From a bacterium (GTDB lineage: Bacteria > Verrucomicrobiota > Verrucomicrobiae > Limisphaerales > J093): a stretch of DNA of 5,428 nt. Both the position numbers and the translations under genes were made by a program. Shown here piece after piece: positions 4,046 through 5,428 of this stretch. The stretch covers positions 1 to 5,428 of the forward strand of contig JAKCAB010000224.1 in NCBI GenBank assembly GCA_021839785.1. The letters run 5' to 3'. Numbering within the stretch: the first letter of the stretch is position 1; each line of letters opens with the position of its first letter. The notes beneath the pieces were generated by a model, which was not told the DNA's origin, did no database searches, and saw only the letters and a program-made list of their open reading frames with translations.

Positions 4046-5374
4046 ATGAAAACGCCGATCGAAGCGCCTCCGGCCTCGGCGATTGCCGGCGCGCCGCCGG
4101 TTCGCCGGTTCCGCGAACTCTCCGCCCAGCAATGGAAATCCGGCGCCGCCGCCTGGCTGGGCTGGACGTTCGACGGTCTGGACATGCACTTGTACACGCT
4201 GGTGTACGTGCAATTCGTCGCCCAGTTGATCGGCGCCCAGACCAGCCTGGATCCCGCCGTGGGCCGTTACGGCTCGATCATTCAAGGCGCGTTCATGCTC
4301 GGCTGGGCGCTGGGCGGCGGGTTCTTCGGGCGCATCGGCGACCGGCTGGGCCGAAGCCGCACGCTGTCACTCACGATCCTGACTTACGCCGCCTTCACCG
4401 GCCTTTCGGCCTTTGCCCACACCTGGTGGCAATTGGGCCTCTTTCGGTTCCTGGCGGCGCTGGGCATCGGCGGCGAATGGGCGGTCGGCGCTTCGCTGCT
4501 TTCGGAAACGTGGCCGCGACGCTGGCGGCCGTGGATCGCCGCCGTGCTCCAGACCGGCGTCAACGTCGGCATTCTCATGGCGGTGCTCGCGCATTATCTG
4601 ATGGCGGGCATCGTGGCGACGCAGCCGCGCTGGTTGTTCCTGGTGGGGGTCCTGCCCGCGCTGATGGTGTTCTGGATTCGCCGCGCGGTGCCGGAAACCG
4701 AGGAGTGGAGCCAGGCCAAGGCCGGCGTGGGCGAGGTGCGGCCGCACATCCGCGACCTGTTCCAGCCGGGGATTCGCCGCACCACCTGGCTGGTGATCGC
4801 GGTCTGCGCGCTGGGCTTGACCGGGCACTGGGCGTTCATGTTCTGGAACCAGATTCAATTCAAGAACCTGCCGGACGTGATCGGTCTGGACGCGCGCGCC
4901 CAAGGCGAATGGGGCCGGAACATTCTTTACCTGGTTATCGTCTCGTCGATCGCCGGGAACTTTGTGGCCGCCGGGCTGGCGCGGCGATTCGGTTACCGGC
5001 GCGTAATCGCCGTGATGTCCGTCGGCTATTTCCTGGCCATGACGGCCTGCTACGCGACCGAACACCCGCACCAACGGCTTTATTACTTGCTGGCGCTGCC
5101 GGGCTTTTTCCAGGGCCTGTTCGCGTTGTACACGATGTACCTGCCGCCGTTGTTCCCCACTTTGCTGCGCACTACCGGCGCCGGCTTTTGCTACAACATC
5201 GGGCGGGTGGTGTCGGCGGTGGGCGTGGTGTTTTTCGGGCTGTTCGGAACCGTGGGAAACTACCGGATGTCGCTGCTGTTGGCGGGTTGCCTGTTCCTGC
5301 CCGCGGCCGCAGTGGCGCTGCTGCTGCCCGAACTGCGCGACACGCCGCCCCCGCCACCCGCACCGGCAGATTGA
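4046..5374 (+). CDS. MFS transporter, sialic-acid/aromatic-acid H+ symporter-like (NanT/AAHS branch)
   Basis: This 442-residue protein has about twelve hydrophobic segments, normal for the family. After a cytosolic N-terminus comes QWKSGAAAWLGWTFDGLDMHL (29-49), which resembles the NanT start (QW...AAWLG..DGFD) with acidic residues D43 and D46 in the first helix. The loop 2-3 signature is GRIGDRLGR (95-103). RFLAALGIGGEWAVGASLLSETWP (134-157) is the helix 4-5 region shared with NanT and aromatic-acid carriers, and PETEEW (216-221) opens the central loop. LRTTGAGFCYNIGR (374-387) is typical of the same branch. The tail is Pro-rich. It is most likely a proton-coupled importer of an organic acid or acidic sugar; the substrate cannot be assigned. 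The frame runs open upstream through the FHA gene, but the MFS fold begins at this ATG, which has only a weak, stem-covered ribosome site. Confidence 0.88.
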   Translation: MKTPIEAPPASAIAGAPPVRRFRELSAQQWKSGAAAWLGWTFDGLDMHLYTLVYVQFVAQLIGAQTSLDPAVGRYGSIIQGAFMLGWALGGGFFGRIGDRLGRSRTLSLTILTYAAFTGLSAFAHTWWQLGLFRFLAALGIGGEWAVGASLLSETWPRRWRPWIAAVLQTGVNVGILMAVLAHYLMAGIVATQPRWLFLVGVLPALMVFWIRRAVPETEEWSQAKAGVGEVRPHIRDLFQPGIRRTTWLVIAVCALGLTGHWAFMFWNQIQFKNLPDVIGLDARAQGEWGRNILYLVIVSSIAGNFVAAGLARRFGYRRVIAVMSVGYFLAMTACYATEHPHQRLYYLLALPGFFQGLFALYTMYLPPLFPTLLRTTGAGFCYNIGRVVSAVGVVFFGLFGTVGNYRMSLLLAGCLFLPAAAVALLLPELRDTPPPPPAPAD

Positions 5375-5428
5375 GTTGGTCAAACGAGATCGGAAGACGC
5401 GCGATTCCAGGCGGACGGCGCGCCGATG
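5375..5428. other. non-coding end of window; possible next start codon at 5426
   Basis: No terminator hairpin with a T-tract follows the transporter stop. The window ends in ATG (5426-5428), with AGGCGG (5409-5414) 11 bases upstream as a weak ribosome site. A same-strand gene could begin here, but no coding sequence is available to confirm it. Confidence 0.2.

Noticed and set aside
4367..5383. Minus-strand open frame of 338 codons opposite the MFS gene
   Set aside because: Its Gln/Arg/His-rich sequence is the usual reverse-frame image of a hydrophobic membrane protein.
5387..5397. AGATCGGAAGA, identical to the first 11 bases of a common sequencing adapter
   Set aside because: The match ends there: the next bases (CGCGCG) do not follow the adapter, and the GC content continues normally, so chance is more likely than contamination.

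Overview
The window is GC-rich (roughly 65% by eye) and reads as an ordinary chromosomal stretch from a member of the PVC group, most likely Verrucomicrobiota of the Pedosphaera/Limisphaerales type. The main clue is the pseudopilin-like gene, with the [20 protein letters not shown] helix and [11 protein letters not shown] tail that are amplified into many paralogs in those genomes. A second clue is the FHA protein with a Cys-rich zinc module. The taxonomic call is inference from protein style, not from a marker gene.

Layout. Positions 1-346 are non-coding: a 19-bp tandem repeat at the left edge, an interrupted inverted repeat (171-220), and an AT-rich island with a 16-bp near-perfect palindrome (238-253) that is the best promoter/operator candidate. 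Positions 347-1111 (+) encode a pseudopilin-like protein. Positions 1112-1506 hold no intact gene, but the minus strand carries the frameshifted 5' remnant of a secreted-protein gene (1132-1304). This is followed by a nested stem structure (1354-1447) and a small hairpin before the next start. Positions 1507-2259 and 2256-2990 (+) form a translationally coupled pair (ATGA overlap): a DPM1/ArnC-like family 2 glycosyltransferase and a TVP38/TMEM64 (VTT/DedA-superfamily) membrane protein. Positions 3205-3822 (+) encode an FHA domain fused to a two-zinc Cys/His module. Positions 3823-4045 are a hairpin-rich gap. Positions 4046-5374 (+) encode an MFS transporter resembling the sialic-acid/aromatic-acid H+ symporter branch. 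The last 54 bases are non-coding and end in a possible start codon.

How the genes may work together. Only the glycosyltransferase/VTT pair is a convincing unit. The glycosyltransferase probably charges a polyprenyl phosphate with a sugar on the cytosolic face. The VTT protein belongs to a superfamily with lipid-scramblase and undecaprenyl-phosphate translocase members, so it could move the lipid carrier across the membrane. The pseudopilin, FHA protein and transporter are same-strand neighbours separated by gaps of 200-400 bases, with no clear shared pathway. I found no CRISPR array, tRNA, rRNA, defence system or complete mobile element. The points most worth a second look are the decayed secreted-protein gene, the putative glycosyltransferase-flippase pair, and the structured leaders before the glycosyltransferase and transporter genes.
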